From contig CAICTM010000427.1 of the NCBI GenBank assembly GCA_903772945.1, forward strand, positions 1 through 64,000: 64,000 bases of DNA. Direction: 5' to 3'. Shown piece after piece: positions 31,218 to 44,530 of this stretch (position 1 is the stretch's first letter; each line of letters begins with the position of its first letter). Below the pieces are notes generated by a model that worked only from the letters and a program-made list of their open reading frames with translations, did not search any database and was not told where the DNA came from. Position numbers and translations under genes: made by a program. The stretch comes from Seminavis robusta. Taxonomy: Eukaryota > Bacillariophyta > Bacillariophyceae > Naviculales > Naviculaceae.

Positions 31218-32310
31218 ACTTGGAACAAAACCTGACCTGACCCGGCCTTGACAAAATTTAGAAAAGCAAAGTTCAATCAGCAGAAAGCACGAGCTACTAG
31301 TAGCTAAACTTCTAAAATAACAGCAGTAGTTGCAACTCGAAAGAGACTGTTAATAGCTGCTAGTATCGTATCGTATCAGAAGAGGTAGCATACCGGTACA
31401 GCACCACGCATATTCTTATTCTTATATATTACTTTACTTTGCCCAACAAGAATGTGGAAACTGAAGAATCCAGCCATGCTCTAGCTCCGACTTTTGTGTC
31501 AGAATGGGTCGCACGTCATCGCAATCCTCCAGCTCCGTCACCAAAAACGAAAACACATCGGACAGATCATCATTGTTCGTCGTCGTGCTCGTAATGGTAT
31601 CGGTACCAGTACCCACACGAGGATCGTCTTGAAAGCCTTCCAAGAGCAATGTGTTGCTACGATTCTTTTCCAAATTCAACCAACCACTATCCACCAGCAC
31701 CACGCGCTTCAAACTTTCGTCGCCACCGCCACAACTCAATACCAACGAAAGTCGTGAAAGATCCTTCCAATACTGCTTCTTGGCCGTCTTCTTCTTCTTC
31801 GTTTTCTTCTTCTTCTTTTTGCTTGTCTTGCTCCGAGTAACTGTCGTCTCGTCGTCGTCGTCGTCGCCGCAACACGAACAATGCTCACGACCCCAAATAC
31901 GATCTTCCGAAAAGTACACACCCTCAGGATCCAACATTCTTGCCAACTGCTTGGCTCGCGCCAACGGAACACACGATGAATACAGATGCGTTTCATAGCG
32001 GCCGCAAACATCATCCAAAAACTCGTATAGTCCAGGACGGATATTGACATGCAAAATCTTATTCGACAACAACGACGACGATGCGCTAGGTCTAGAACTT
32101 GCCTTCTGCCTACTAGATTCAGCGGCATCATGATCGTCAGCGTTGTCTTCGTCCTCGACGAACTCCGTTTGAATAAACTCCACCGTTTGTTGTCCGTTCG
32201 GCAATACCCTGCGGCTTCGTGTCGTCCCAGTTGTCGTCACGGTCATACCGGTACCGCTCGTCCAGGAGCAGCCTGGTTCCACAGGCTTTGCATTGTCCAT
32301 ACATGTAGGC

Positions 32311-32462
32311 TGCGACGGGATACAGCTTACAATTCAGCTTTACAGCTTTACAATTAGCAGGCTTATTCTAGAAAATAATCAATAACTGCTCACTTATTTG
32401 GAAATACAAACTTTACATCTCTTAGATCGTTAGATTGATCAATGCACAATGGTATTGTCGCA
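32311..32462 (+). repeat. 5' LTR of Copia-type copy B
   Basis: 152 bp, starting directly after TAGGC and ending CA just before the TGGTAGC primer site. Confidence 0.9.
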
Positions 32463-35400
32463 TGGTAGCATGCGAGGTTATGAGATGTTACTCATTCTAT
32501 TTCTTATATGTCTATCCCCTATGGTTGTCAATGGAATGTGCTACTCCTTGATGCAGATTGCTCCTGATGAGTTTCCTTGCATTCTTCATCGGTAGTCTTC
32601 CCTTATTGCACTCACTTCCCTTGGATCGCTCGAAAGCAATCCCCTTGTTCTTACTCTATTGACGATCGTAATCAGTGAGGATCATCCTATTATCTGGATT
32701 GCTCAAAAGCAGTCCCCTTGTTCTTAATCCTATTGACGATCGTAATCTCAATGAGGATCCTATTATCCAATACGATCAATCGATCGCTGCAGGAGCCACT
32801 ACTGTTACTACTGTTACTGTTACTGCTACTACTGGTATCTCTATCACCGGCAATGCCTTGGCCATGCTCAGCTTCAGCATGGATCGATCGATCGGCCGAG
32901 TTAACAGATCAATCCAAGTTAACAGAATTCATCGAAAAATGAGCTCCGTCTGCAATAATGCTCGGCCTGTGTGTCATGCATTGAGTCATGCTTCGAGGGC
33001 CATTTCCCTCTCTATTATCCGTTCGAACCGGCTGAGTCATGCATTGAGTCATGCTTCATCGCAAACTCCTCTTGTTTCACCGCAAACTCCTCACTTTTTC
33101 GTTTTAAATCGAACATACGAGAACAACAACAACGCGAGCGATAGATCGCTCCGTGTTGTTGTTGTTGATCAATCGGCAGTTGGTCTCTGCTTACCCAGGA
33201 CCGGCATTGGTCGTTTTGACTGGCTTGCAGTTAGTCGTTCGGATCATTCAAACGAAGATTCGCTCGAGAACTCGCTCGAGGACTCGCTCCGATTGAAGAA
33301 AGCTCACAAATTCCAGTCGCTCGAGTCAATCGAAACTGGACATTCTCCGAGCTTCTCCTCTTGTTGCCGCTCTTGTTCACTCCTTCGCTTTTGTTGCCAT
33401 TGCTCTTGTTGCCATTGCCGCACTGTTGACCTTGTTGATTTTCACTGCCTCCAATTCCATCATCTATTATTGATGGACCTTGACGACGCTTCCTCTGCCT
33501 CAGCATCTTCATCTTCAACAACAGCGGCACCAGCACCAGCATCCTTGTTCAGTCCACAAGGCTTCAGACAAGCCTTCTTTGAATCTGATCCAATCATCCC
33601 ACCATCTGATCCTCCAACCATGACTGCAGCACCATTGACCGCAGTTCAATTCCAGGAGCTCCTCCAGCACATTGGGAAAACCAAAGAGAAGACCAAGCTT
33701 ACAGAAGCCCCTCGGCTTGGAGGTATCAACCACACTGGAGCCTGGACAGGATCTGGCTCAGATGGACTGGGAAAGGAACCTCAAAGCACCCTATGCCTCA
33801 GGGGTTTCCATGGTGACGACCATCTGAAACATCACACCACACTCCAGCCTATCGAATTGGCATGCAAGAAAGGACTGAAGGATTCCACAGTCTACTATTT
33901 TCCACTCTGACTGAGTCAAATGCTTTTGGGTCTCATGTGCTAGCTCTCTTATCGCCTTTGAAAGTATGATGACAGAGCATGGAATGGAAGGGGTCTTCCA
34001 GCTTGTTGTTGGAGACCTTAATACTAACACTATTAATAAAATCAACATTTTCACTGCTCCTGGACAGGTCTCAGAGTCTATGATGGAAAAATGGCATCAG
34101 GACCTCACAGTCAATGGGTCGGACTCATCGATGCCAATGGGGATCTGCAGAACATCCTTGTTTGCCAGTATGATTTACAAACCTTGCCTGGTCGGGAAAG
34201 GCTGTCTTGAACTCTTGCACTGATGCACTCCAGGAAGAATTGAAATCATATGTTCCTCGAGCCAAACACAATGGCCCCAACTTCTCTTGCTCTTCTGCAG
34301 AAAATATACAGACCTTCTCTCAGTAAGATTGAACCCTCAAAGCCAAGCTACTTCACTTGGACATCACCAAGTCCCTGGGGAGAATGTTTCCATGTTTGTT
34401 GTCGATGCAAGCAAGATCATCAAAGAGATTCGATTAAACTTTATGTCCAGTGATCCATGCCTGAACTAACCAGCACATCCCTGAGAGGTCTCCTTGGCTG
34501 TGGTTGTCCATACTTTCGATCCAAAGTCCATGAGTCTTGTCAAGAGTGAATCAACGGATTTGATAGCAACTATGGGAACAAACAATTGGAAGCACTCGAC
34601 ACTTTGAATGACTTGGATGCCCTCTATCGGGTCCTCATCAACCAGAAAACTTATGAGCCTGCCCAACATCTTGGATCCAAGGGATCCCAGGCCAAAACCT
34701 TCCAGGCAGCAATCTGACAAAGCAGTTGAGGCAAAAGTTGGGAGTCTCACTCAGGATCAAAACAGTGGATCAGCCAGTGCGGTACCCGTCCTCGTGGAGG
34801 CGCCTTGCCTTTGATTGTGGAGCTACTGATCAATCATAAAAACGATCCAGGCATTGTCCCAAGCGAGGTGCTCCTAAGGACAACGGTCTGAGTACTTAAA
34901 CCAACTCCAAACTCAAAACTCTTATCAAAGACAAGCTTGCTTCCATGCCTCCCAACACGCCATATCTTACCTCTCCATACCCTCTCACGAGTTCACCAAA
35001 CCAACCACTGCACAAAGGGAGACATTTCCGATGATGCCAACCACACCATTTCTGTTGATGGGAAGGTGGTTGCTAATACTGTCGCAACTGTTGAAGGTTC
35101 TCCAAAGGCACCAGTGCTCATTTCACCAGTGAACATCGTGCGTTCCGCAAGTTTCCATACAAGGCACCCTCTTTGTTGGCAACCACTCCTCCACCACCCG
35201 CTGCCCAGCATCGCCCCAATCACTGCTGGTGGCAACCTTCATTCTTCCGCCATGGGATTACCTTTGTACGCTGCTGATGTCCCTGTTCTAGCCACTGATG
35301 AGTATATCCACGCCAGTCCCAATGTTGGGTATAATTTCGATTCCATGCAGGTCAACATGGCAGCAGTAGATCTCAGTTCTGATGAGACCTCCGCTCTCTT

Positions 35401-38400
35401 CAGCTACCTCAATGGGGCTTTCATGTGATGCTTCGGCAGAATAACACACTTGGCAACAGTGTTTCTCATTGCCTATTCTTTTGCCCCATTTTGGCCTTTC
35501 TATCTCGGGTCTATTCCTTCTCATGTATTGGAGGGAGAAGATGAGTCTGCTATACAGACATTTATCAAATACACTTCGAATTCCAGCCCTGATTCTTGGA
35601 GGGAGCAACCTTTCTTCAGTCTCACCGCTAAAATGGCTGATGTTGTCTCTGCTCCCATATCTTTCCCCACCATATCCTCATTGGACTATGTCTCCGGGTG
35701 CGGATGTGTGTTTGTCTTTCTTGGTTTTACAACTTGCTTCTAAAGTTCAAAGGTTATACCATTCTTCAGTGGCTCTCTTGCATCACCAAACTTGTTCTTC
35801 CACGCTTCAATCGGCCAAAACATTTTGATCCCGATCCAGACCCAGACTCATTACTTGTCAATTCCCAAAATGATTCTTCGGACCTGTGTACACCGATGTC
35901 TCTTCTTAAAGCATAAATTAACTCTTAAGGACACCTATGTCGTCTCTCATCAACCCCAACTCAACCAGCTTTCTCGCCAAAGTCGTGCCAACAGGACCCT
36001 GTCGAGATACAAGCTGATGGGCATCCTTGGAGTCATTTGGAACTCATTCGCTGGGGCACAATCATTCCAGCTCTCCAGTGATCTTGCCTTTAGAAAACAG
36101 CTTCGAAGCTATCCATCAATGCAGGTGAGAACTTAAGACACACAGTCTCACGCGACCACACATGCTGGCCATCCAACAACGCATCCAATCTTCTAATGAA
36201 TCTTTGCCCAAGTCACTTCTATTGCCCATATGTCTTCAGTGCTATTGTTCATAGTGGATGTTCCTATTCTCTCACCAATACCTTTCATGATGTTGACCCA
36301 AATTCTATCAGAAAGCGTTCCGAACCAATTATCCTAGGAGTCATCGCTGGAGGCCTGAGCAATGAGTACATCGGCACTACTGATTGGGAGACTTTGGATG
36401 ATCAAGCAAATGTTGTGTCATTTCGGGAGAAGTTTCTTATTCATCCTGATCTTCCCAAACAGACTCCTAAGCCTTCAAGCTTTCTTGTCCCATCAGGGAC
36501 TTGTTTTTTACCCAAAAATCATTGCAAACTCACGATCAGCATTCAGAGTCTACGACGACCATGCTGAATGGCATACGGAGGAAAGAAAATGCTAAAAATG
36601 AAGTTTGACTCCAGTTTTCTACACGACTTACTCTGTTCACAAAAGGAAAGGCACTCTCTTCACTAAAAGCAATGACTTCATTCTACATTTACCACAAACA
36701 GAAACCTTTCTATTTTGACAAAATCTGGCTGCAATGGCATGACAAGTTGGGACATCTGTCCTTCTACCATGTCCAATCTCTTGGGTGGGGTGGTTTCTTA
36801 GACAAAAGGGTTTCTCGGTTGCTTAGAAGCAAGGTCGGGAATCATCCTAAATGTGCCGCTTGTCAATATGGAAAACAAGTCAGGCAACATGATCACACCA
36901 CTGTCACCAAGAAGCTCCCAGACAAACAGGGAGCGCTCAAGAAAGAACAATTGGAGCCGGGTATGACAACCTTTAGTGATCAATTGAGTCAAGAGTCAGA
37001 GGGAGATTGTTTCACACTGCCGGAAGGGAACAAGATAGCAATAAATTCTGTGGAACCTCAATATTTTGTGATGCTGCATCGGCTGTCATCTTTGCCCACC
37101 ACCAAGTTACATTAAATGCTTCTGATTCTATCATGGCCAAGAAGCATACGGCGATGGTGTCTCGAACATGGGGTTGTGGTTCAATCATATCACACTGACA
37201 ATGGCATCTACAAAAGCCAAGCATATGTCCAACATCTTAGGGACCACCATCAATCAATTAAATATTCTGCGACCGGTGCCAAATGGCAGAATGGGGTTTC
37301 TGAGGGTGCCATTAGAATTGTAGTACCAAAGCTAGAACAATGAAGATCCATGCTGCACTTTCTATGGCCTGAAGTTGATGATTAATCCCTGTGGCCCGTG
37401 GCAGTCTCTCATGCAGCTCACCTTTACAACCACACTTCCGAATTCAAGTTACTGCGCATTGCTCCATGAGAATTTCCGAGTCCAGTGAAGTCAAGTCATC
37501 AGAATGCCCATCCATGAGCCTGCATCATTTGGAACCCGCTTACCAATGAAGAGAAAGATTCCAAAATGCAGCCAGTCCAGAAAGCAATAGGTGCCCCTCA
37601 CCTGTCCATCAAGAAGATTGCTTGATCCGCAACCTACAACCCGGAACCTTCCCCCAGTACCATCTTTTATGATGATGGTTTGAGACAAGTTTACTCTTCA
37701 GATGATCAACCACTCTCTAGAGTGGATCCAACATGTGCATTCTTCCATACCCTTCGAAGATCCCCTATTGATGAGGACACTCCACTCCCTTACGAGAGTG
37801 GCTACGCCAGAGATAAAAGCCATCAACTCAGCACCGACTTATCTTCAGAAGCTTGAACATGGAGAAAGTTATGGCAATGACAAGAAAGATAAAAGGTATA
37901 CTCATTGCAAGCTCCGCCCACACAGGCCCCAGGTTTCCACAGTTGGATTTGATATTCCAATCGTCTGCTTCACACCTCAACGCATCAAAATTAACCTCCA
38001 CAGGAACTCCACCACCCAACCCCACTCACTGACGATCCACATCAGCCAATCACCCCCCGTTGATAATCCTCTAGAATTTCAGCCCACACAAAGCAACCTG
38101 AACTGACCAATAGTTGAAGAACAATGCGGTCTTCCCATTCCTCTTGATTGCTTAGCTTTACAACTTGTGATTATTTTCCAATTCTGGCACCGAGAATCTC
38201 TAGGTGAATGTTTCACCTTGATCCAATCTACCCAAGAATCAAATGTTTTCATCCGGCATCTTGCAAAGTCCCACTGGGCTCTCAGGCCAAAATTCCAAAG
38301 ACCGATCTCCCCTCTCTGAAGGAATCTCGATGGACCACAGCAACCAATCTGGGCACAAGGACAAAGAAATGCCACCTTGAAGCAAGTACTTGGCACACGG

Positions 38401-40063
38401 ACAACGTCTTCAATGCCCCACACCTTTAAAGGCGTTCCGGAACTGGGTGCAAACGAATTAAGAGTTACAGACGGACAATTTAAATAAGTTCAAATCAAGA
38501 GTGCTTGGCAGAGGAGACCGCACCATGAACCCCATACCCCACTGTGGTTGGCCCACCAGTAAAGCCGTCTTCTTCTTGCAGTCGGCACATGGATGGGAAC
38601 GAAGACAAGTTGATTTTACTCTTGCTTTCTGTCAAAGCCCTCAACCTGTCGAACAGCCACTGTACATGGAATAGCCTCAGTACTATCGACCCAAAGGCTA
38701 TGAAGGACAGGCTGTGTTTTAAACTTGACAAGTCCATCTAGGGCAGACCGATTCACTAAATTATTTTATGAGCATCTATGTCGGGATGATCCAACTTGGT
38801 TTTGAAACCTCGGCAGAGACCCATGTTTGTTTATTCATAAGGGCATCAACTCATGGTATTAAATTATGTGATGACCAAATCTGGTCAGTCACAGACAATG
38901 ATCTATTGAGTCCTATGTTGGGCATCCAGAAACTTTGATATGACCTCACATGGAAGAAAAAGGTGACATCTTTGGATTCTCGGCATTAATTTTGAAAGAC
39001 AGGAGACAATGTTGAGCTTACTCAAAAAGGCTCACAATAAAGTCATCGAATATACGGTTTGTCTGACGCTAGCAAGAACTTCTCCTGCGCCACCTGATCC
39101 TCTCGGAGCTGACAAACTGGGGGCCCCATTTGAAGAAGAGTTGAGCTATCCAGCTGCAGTGGGATGCTTCTTTAAATTGCGTCGAACACTCGCCCAGACA
39201 ACATTTGTGTGCACCAGTTTGTTTGTTTGTTAATCTCCGCCGGTGCTGTGAGGGGTTGGGTAACACGAGATGCAAGCAAGCTACCCTATCCTCCCAGCAC
39301 CTAGAATTGCTAGATTAGAATAAGTTACTACTGCACTACTCTATGCTCCTCTCCTTAGTTGACAGAGAAGCTCGTAGTGTGCACCAGGTGTCACGATTCA
39401 GTCACAATCCAGGCATTCCATGCTCAAGCAATCAAACGTATCAATCGGTATCTGATTGGCACAAGTTACAAAGCATTTGTTTTAAGCCCTAACTTGATCA
39501 GGGACTTGATTGTTGGTCGATGCTGACTCGCCGATTGTATGGATATGAGGAAGAACAGGATCCTGTGTCCTCAATTCTCGCACTGGATTTGTCCTGACTC
39601 TGTTTGGGTGCCCATTATCTGGTCCAGCAAGCTACAACTGATATTACTTTGAGCTCCACTGCTTGAGTATGTTGCCTTCAACATTCATGAGGGAGCTGCT
39701 TCCTTGCGAGCTTGCTCAAAGAAATTGGTAGCAAACTGAATATGCCGGTAATACTGACAGTCTCGTGCGCTCTACAGTGTTCGAAGACAACCCAGGTTGC
39801 TGTCTCTTGTGAAGTTTTCCCAAAATGTCTGCGCGCAACAAGTATTTGGCATGAAGTACCACTTCTTCAGGTCCAATATGGGAGTCGAAGGGCATCGTGG
39901 TAAGTATATTCCGACTCTGGAACAACGGGCGACAATTTCACTAAGGGTCTTCCGCTCCACAGTTTCTGTCATTCGAAGCTCCTCATGGGATGTATTTACC
40001 TCAGCACTTGCTGGGACTCTCTCCTATCGTTTCTTGCTCCAGCTTCATTTCAGCTGTAAGGAG

Positions 40064-40213
40064 TGCGACGGGATACAGCTTACAATTCAGCTTACAGCTT
40101 ACAATTAGCAGGCTTATTCTAGAAAATAATCAATAACTGCTCACTTATTTGGAAATACAAACTTTACATCTCTTAGATCGTTAGATTGATCAATGCACAA
40201 TGGTATTGTCGCA
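40064..40213 (+). repeat. 3' LTR of Copia-type copy B
   Basis: 150 bp, matching the 5' LTR apart from two one-base length differences in T runs. It is followed directly by the TAGGC target duplication and the resumed phosphatase gene. Confidence 0.9.
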
Positions 40214-40442
40214 TAGGCATACCGGTACGAGGCGTGCCTGCTGCAGTGGGCAAACTGGACACGTATGCATCCGCGTCCGCCTTGGACGCAAACAACTTGG
40301 AACTAATCAGCGTGTCGTCCAAGTCCAACACCACAATCAGATCCGAGTGACAGTCAAGAAGAAGTTCGGACCGACGGCGACTGGACGAAGCACTAGAAGA
40401 ACGAAGGATTCGCTTGTTGGTCATGATTTGGATGCTTTTCAA

Positions 40443-40969
40443 TGTTGCTGGCTTGGCTGCTGGCTGCGATCGATGAGCGATGCTAGTTGTTTATAGTATG
40501 GTACAAACGAGTAGTATGCCGGTGAGAGTTGTGGGAGATTTGGAGTCCACAGTCATTGCATTTGGGGCGAACGAGGTAGTACGGACCGACTAGCAACAGC
40601 TTCAATCGTCGGCGTTTCTTCCACGCCGCGGCGCCACGCAATGGCTTCGCGAGATCCAAACCAGTCAATCCCCGGAACCACTACAACGCGCTACCGGTGC
40701 GATTTATCGGTCCAGATCAAAACCTCGTGGTGGGAAACATAGCGGTACTGGTTGGGGGGACGAAGTGCGCAAACTGCAATCATTGATGTCGGAACTGCTC
40801 GGAATTCGAATGCATCAATCATCAAAAGCGATTACGGTACATGGTACGTCTTCACAAAGTGAGACATCGTTTGAACCATCGTTGAACCAAACCTTCATTC
40901 GAACGAGCTCCCTCTTCGAAATCAGATGGTCACTCGTCAAAAGCAACTGATAACACTGCATCATCTGGT
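40443..40969. other. Stretch between phosphatase and metallopeptidase genes
   Basis: A plus-strand frame without ATG runs from about 40,596 to 40,950 and contains GWGDEVRKLQSLMSELLGI, a helix that looks coding. A minus-strand frame at 40483-40668 contains GPYYLVRPKCNDCGLQIS with a Cys-x-x-Cys pair. Neither has a domain I can name; one could be an exon of an unrecognised gene divergent from the phosphatase. Confidence 0.35.
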
Positions 40970-42550
40970 TCAGCGAAACCTGGAAATTGCCCTCTTGTCC
41001 AGCCTAATCCGTTCTCGACAGTTGTTTTCTTCCCCACCCAGTACCTCTCCATTTTGATAGGATGCAGATCCAGAGAAGTAGGGTACAACTGAACAGAATC
41101 TATTCAGCTGGTAGTCATCGCACTCACCCTGAACACACGAATATGCCATGATGGTTCGAAAAGTACCTGTTGGAGAGCGGAAGCCATAGTAGGTATTCTT
41201 GTTGTCATCGCAAGCATCATCGGTGCCACGATCATGAGAGCATCCCTATATACAGGTAACCAAATCAGAAGCATGACAAGACTTGAGTGCATTGGTGGAT
41301 TTTGCAACCGCACCACCACTGCAAAATGGACGCACCATGTTGTGACCATATTCATGTGCAGGAACTACATGTAGAATGATGAATTGAGCCAAGATGGCAC
41401 ATGAAACAACGAATGAGGCAAAGCAGTAGCATAATACAAGTGAGACAAATCATGCACGATCACAAGTCGACATACCGTAGATTGCAAACATGCAACCAGC
41501 AGCATAGGTGGAAAACCCTCGCGAGGGTCTCAAAGGAAGGTTCCGAGGATATGGAACGTAGGCACGACCACAAAAGTTGTCCTCTGCTACGCGATTGTCA
41601 AAGATAAATGTGACCAGGTCTGCCTTATAAAACTCCCTCAAACGATGGATGTATTCCAATTGGCCATCCCCAGAGGCAGAACTTGTCATGTCTTCCAATA
41701 TTGCAGAAGTGCTCTCTTCTCTGTATCCCGTAGGATCGCGTTGGCCATGGGCTAAACGGAAGACAGTGCTTGTGTCGGAATTCTGGTATGCAAAGTTTGT
41801 TGCGACCATGACAAGTTCAGATGCAGCCAGCATATTGTCCCGAGTGTCTTCTGTGAGAGTACAATCAACCCCCAAAAAACTCCGACGGCATTCTGCATTT
41901 TGTGACCAGACAATCATGACATCTACCACTTGTTCTTTGGCCGGATCTATTCGAAGGATCCACGGTAGATCCCGCAAGTATGGCCAGGGGAGACTCCACA
42001 AGTATTCCAAGTAGTTATACACATCATAGTACCAAGATTGCACTTGACCAATGATTTTTTGCTCATTGGCTGCTAAAGGAGGAATGTCACCTTCATATGT
42101 CACTGTGACAAGGACTTCTCCATCAAGGCTGGGTCCTATCTCATACCATAGATTGTTTTCACGGTCACTAACCACACCAACCAGCTTGTCACCGGAATTA
42201 TCTGATGAATGTCTCATCAAATGGCAGGCAGTCATTCCATCATCAGTTTCACCATAGAAATGATCATCTGTTGTGTGGAAGTTGATAAAATTCCAGGTTG
42301 GCAGGTCTTCCAAAAGCTGCATATCCAACCTTGCAAAGTGATAGAAGTCTGTCCCAGCATCGTCAAGACCAGAGGCATCTAGAAAGTAGACAGTTTCATC
42401 AGCCCTTGTCTCTGAGGCTTGGTTTGGCTTTGGCCGAATGTGTTGTCCATTGACTGATTGGAGGGTCATGGAACCAACACAAAGCAGCTTCACTACATGT
42501 ATTGATAGAAACATAGCCAGCATTGGTTGTATGCTGTTTGATGAGAACAT
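40970..42550 (-). CDS. Secreted metzincin peptidase, copy 1 (3 exons with 29-nt zinc-site exon)
   Basis: Exons 42550-41476, 41364-41336 and 41245-40970, with introns of 111 and 90 bp, give 459 residues. A signal peptide ends before GQHIRPKPNQ. A pro-region and the peptidase follow. The 29-nt middle exon encodes VPAHEYGHNM and the third begins GCSHDRG, so splicing builds the HExxHxxGxxHD zinc site of metzincins. The Met-turn RTIMAYSC and paired Cys (GECDDYQ, FCSV) follow. The layout fits Reprolysin-like families, close to M72 peptidyl-Asp peptidases or M12B. It likely cuts proteins outside the cell. It is divergent from a paralogue at 45956 with the same exon structure. The ATG at 42550 was chosen because it precedes the hydrophobic signal; the frame is open to 42604. 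Confidence 0.8.
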
Positions 42551-44530
42551 CTTGGTTGTTGAACCACCAGCAATCAGACGTTCTGATCCTGCGGCTGGTA
42601 CCATGGGAGGTAGCTTGGATCAAACCCGAAGATCTACTCAAGTTGGTGGTGGTGTGGTGGTGGAATCAGTTCCACCAGAAGCCACAACGCCAAGCATGCA
42701 AGTCTGAGATCTGGGACTGTTTTAGTCGCTGAAATCGCCGACAATTTAGGCTCGGTGCATGTCACATAGAGTAGAGTACGATGTATGCATAGTCTTCATG
42801 TACATGTAGCCGCACGTTCTTTTAGAAATCTTGAGGCTGGGCACGGGCTAGCTAGAGTTGGGGGGAAGACACATGTACCGGTGCATGTAAACCTCATCCC
42901 TACACGATCTTCCGCCTATTCGCGACAAAGTTGGATCAGGAGATGAACAGAACGAATGTTGCCTTTTCTATAGTTTGCTGATCAGAGTACTCCAGTACAA
43001 TACTCCAGTAGTAGTCTAGCTAGCTAGGTGTGTCTACTCGGAGTATATTCGCAACACGAGAATGTCTGGCTGTCTTTTCTGTCTGCAAGCAAACTTGCGT
43101 GAAGCAAAGATAGTGTTTTTGTTTGTCACAAAGATTAGTAGTTGTTATTTTTGTCTACTGCGCCGAGGGCTTGCTTTTACTTTAGTGATGATCCAGCCAC
43201 AAGCCGAAGCTGTTGGGTGCCCAGCCAGCAGACAAGCAGTGCAACTGCAGATGCCCACATGATGTAAAAGCATGGTCACCACGAACCACGAGACACGAGA
43301 CCTCTGGGCTGGGTTGGCTCATGTGCTCATGTACATGTACATGTACATGTACATGTACATGTACCACAGCTCGCTGGCCAAACAGCAGAACATGACGCTT
43401 GACAAACTTTTGACAGAGTGACAGAGGGTTGAGGGCAGAAGGCTGAGCTCTAGCTGGTGCTACCAGGGAGAACGCTGACAGACCATGATGCTGTGGTGAG
43501 TACTAGCACATACATGTAGCGAGTACGGTAGGTTCCCATTTGCGCACTTGAGCTGGCGCCATGATGATACTCTACTCCAGTAAGCTGGCCTGTGCTGAAG
43601 CTTCCCTGGCCAGTTTTGTATTCGATTGAAACATTGGGCTGAAGACCATGATGCTCTGGCCACTTACCAGGTTGTGAGTTGTTGGTTGTGATTAGGTTCC
43701 CATTGGAGACTGAGGTGGCGCCATGATTTCTGATGGGCTGTGATTGAATGATTCATTAGCTGTTCCTTCGTGCTCCTCTTGTCATTTGGCCTTTAAATCA
43801 CTGCTCGCGAAGACAACTTTTTAGCAGCTGCTGATCAAAACTGCCCCATCACTGAAGATTCAATGCGTACGAGAGGCTTTTATAAGAGACAGAAGCTGAC
43901 AGAGGATGCCGCCAAAAGGTGAATTCTTTGCTAAATTTGTTTGTGTCCATTGAAAAGACAGTTCTGGGAAAGTCCTGGTGCGAAAGAAAGTACTCAAAAT
44001 TTGAAAATTTGAATGCCCACTCTATGTTTTATGGACCGATGCGAGGCTAGCATGAAACTTTCTACTCAACCGAAAGCTTTCTGGATCTTGCTTCTTCTAT
44101 TTCTGGCCACTGGTCCAAAGTACATACATAGTACATGTAGTGGTACGGTAGTAGACTACGTATACCGGTAACTTGCCAAGCAACTCGGGTCCGCTTCAAG
44201 TGTACCGTGCGTACGAGCGGTGGTAAAAAGAGCCAAAATAGGAATTCGTAGAAACACCTCATAATTCTTTAGAATGCCGAGCATGAAACTTTCTTATCAA
44301 CCGAAAGTATTCGGGATCTTGTTCTTCTTCTTCTGCGCCACCTCAGTGCACTCCCCACTCTTCTGTGATCTTTGATGGCCTCACCCATCACCCATCATAT
44401 AATATTATCTCATTCTTTTCTTCTTTTCCGTCACACTTTTAGAAAATTGCTTCAGAGCTCAAGCATCCTGCATTACCGGTACCATACTGCTCTATTCATA
44501 AAATACTAGTAGCAGCAAAGAAAGGCAACG
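42551..44530. other. Spacer left of the small hypothetical gene, with direct repeats
   Basis: It contains (CATGTA)n at 43328-43364. A duplicated AGGTTCCCATT...TGGCGCCATGAT block lies near 43530 and 43695. A second duplication of about 58 bp containing GCATGAAACTTTCT and GGATCTTG lies near 44050 and 44281. No gene is supported. Confidence 0.5.
43328..43364. repeat. (CATGTA)n simple repeat
   Basis: About six perfect units of a self-complementary hexamer that can fold on itself. Confidence 0.85.

Larger units (their letters stand above)
32311..40213 (+). mobile_element. Copia-type LTR retroelement, copy B (complete ends, coding part broken)
   Basis: A 7903-bp element with 152-bp and 150-bp LTRs, ends TGCGAC...GTCGCA, and a 5-bp target duplication TAGGC (32306-32310 and 40214-40218). 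A primer site TGGTAGC abuts the 5' LTR (32463), resembling initiator-Met tRNA priming; a short purine run precedes the 3' LTR. Parts appear in Copia order: gag-like (from about 33470), protease region (about 36200), the His-Cys finger before integrase with WHDKLGHLSF (about 36730) and CAACQYGK, integrase core with HTDNG (about 37190), reverse transcriptase (about 38590-38830) and RNase H to about 39950. The coding part is badly broken, with well over ten breaks. The LTRs differ only by two one-base length changes, so the insertion is young. It probably belongs to a diatom CoDi-like Copia lineage. Confidence 0.9.
31434..40442 (-). pseudogene. FCP1/NLI-type HAD phosphatase, split by a Copia-type insertion
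   Basis: The N-terminal part (40442-40219) has the HAD nucleophile motif VVLDLDDTLISS (Asp40, Asp42). The C-terminal part (32310-31434) carries the rest of an FCP1/SCP-like (NIF) fold: NIRPGLYEFLDDVCGRYETH, then the second motif region YSSCVPLARAKQL, then VVLVDSGWLNLEKNRSN and an EGFQDDP segment, with an acidic and Lys-rich insert between. Family members dephosphorylate the RNA polymerase II CTD or related phosphoproteins. A 7.9-kb element (32311-40213) lies between the two parts, in antisense. With the element and one copy of the TAGGC duplication set aside, the host parts stay in frame and total 367 codons, so the gene was intact at insertion. The BRCT domain of true FCP1 is absent. Confidence 0.78.
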
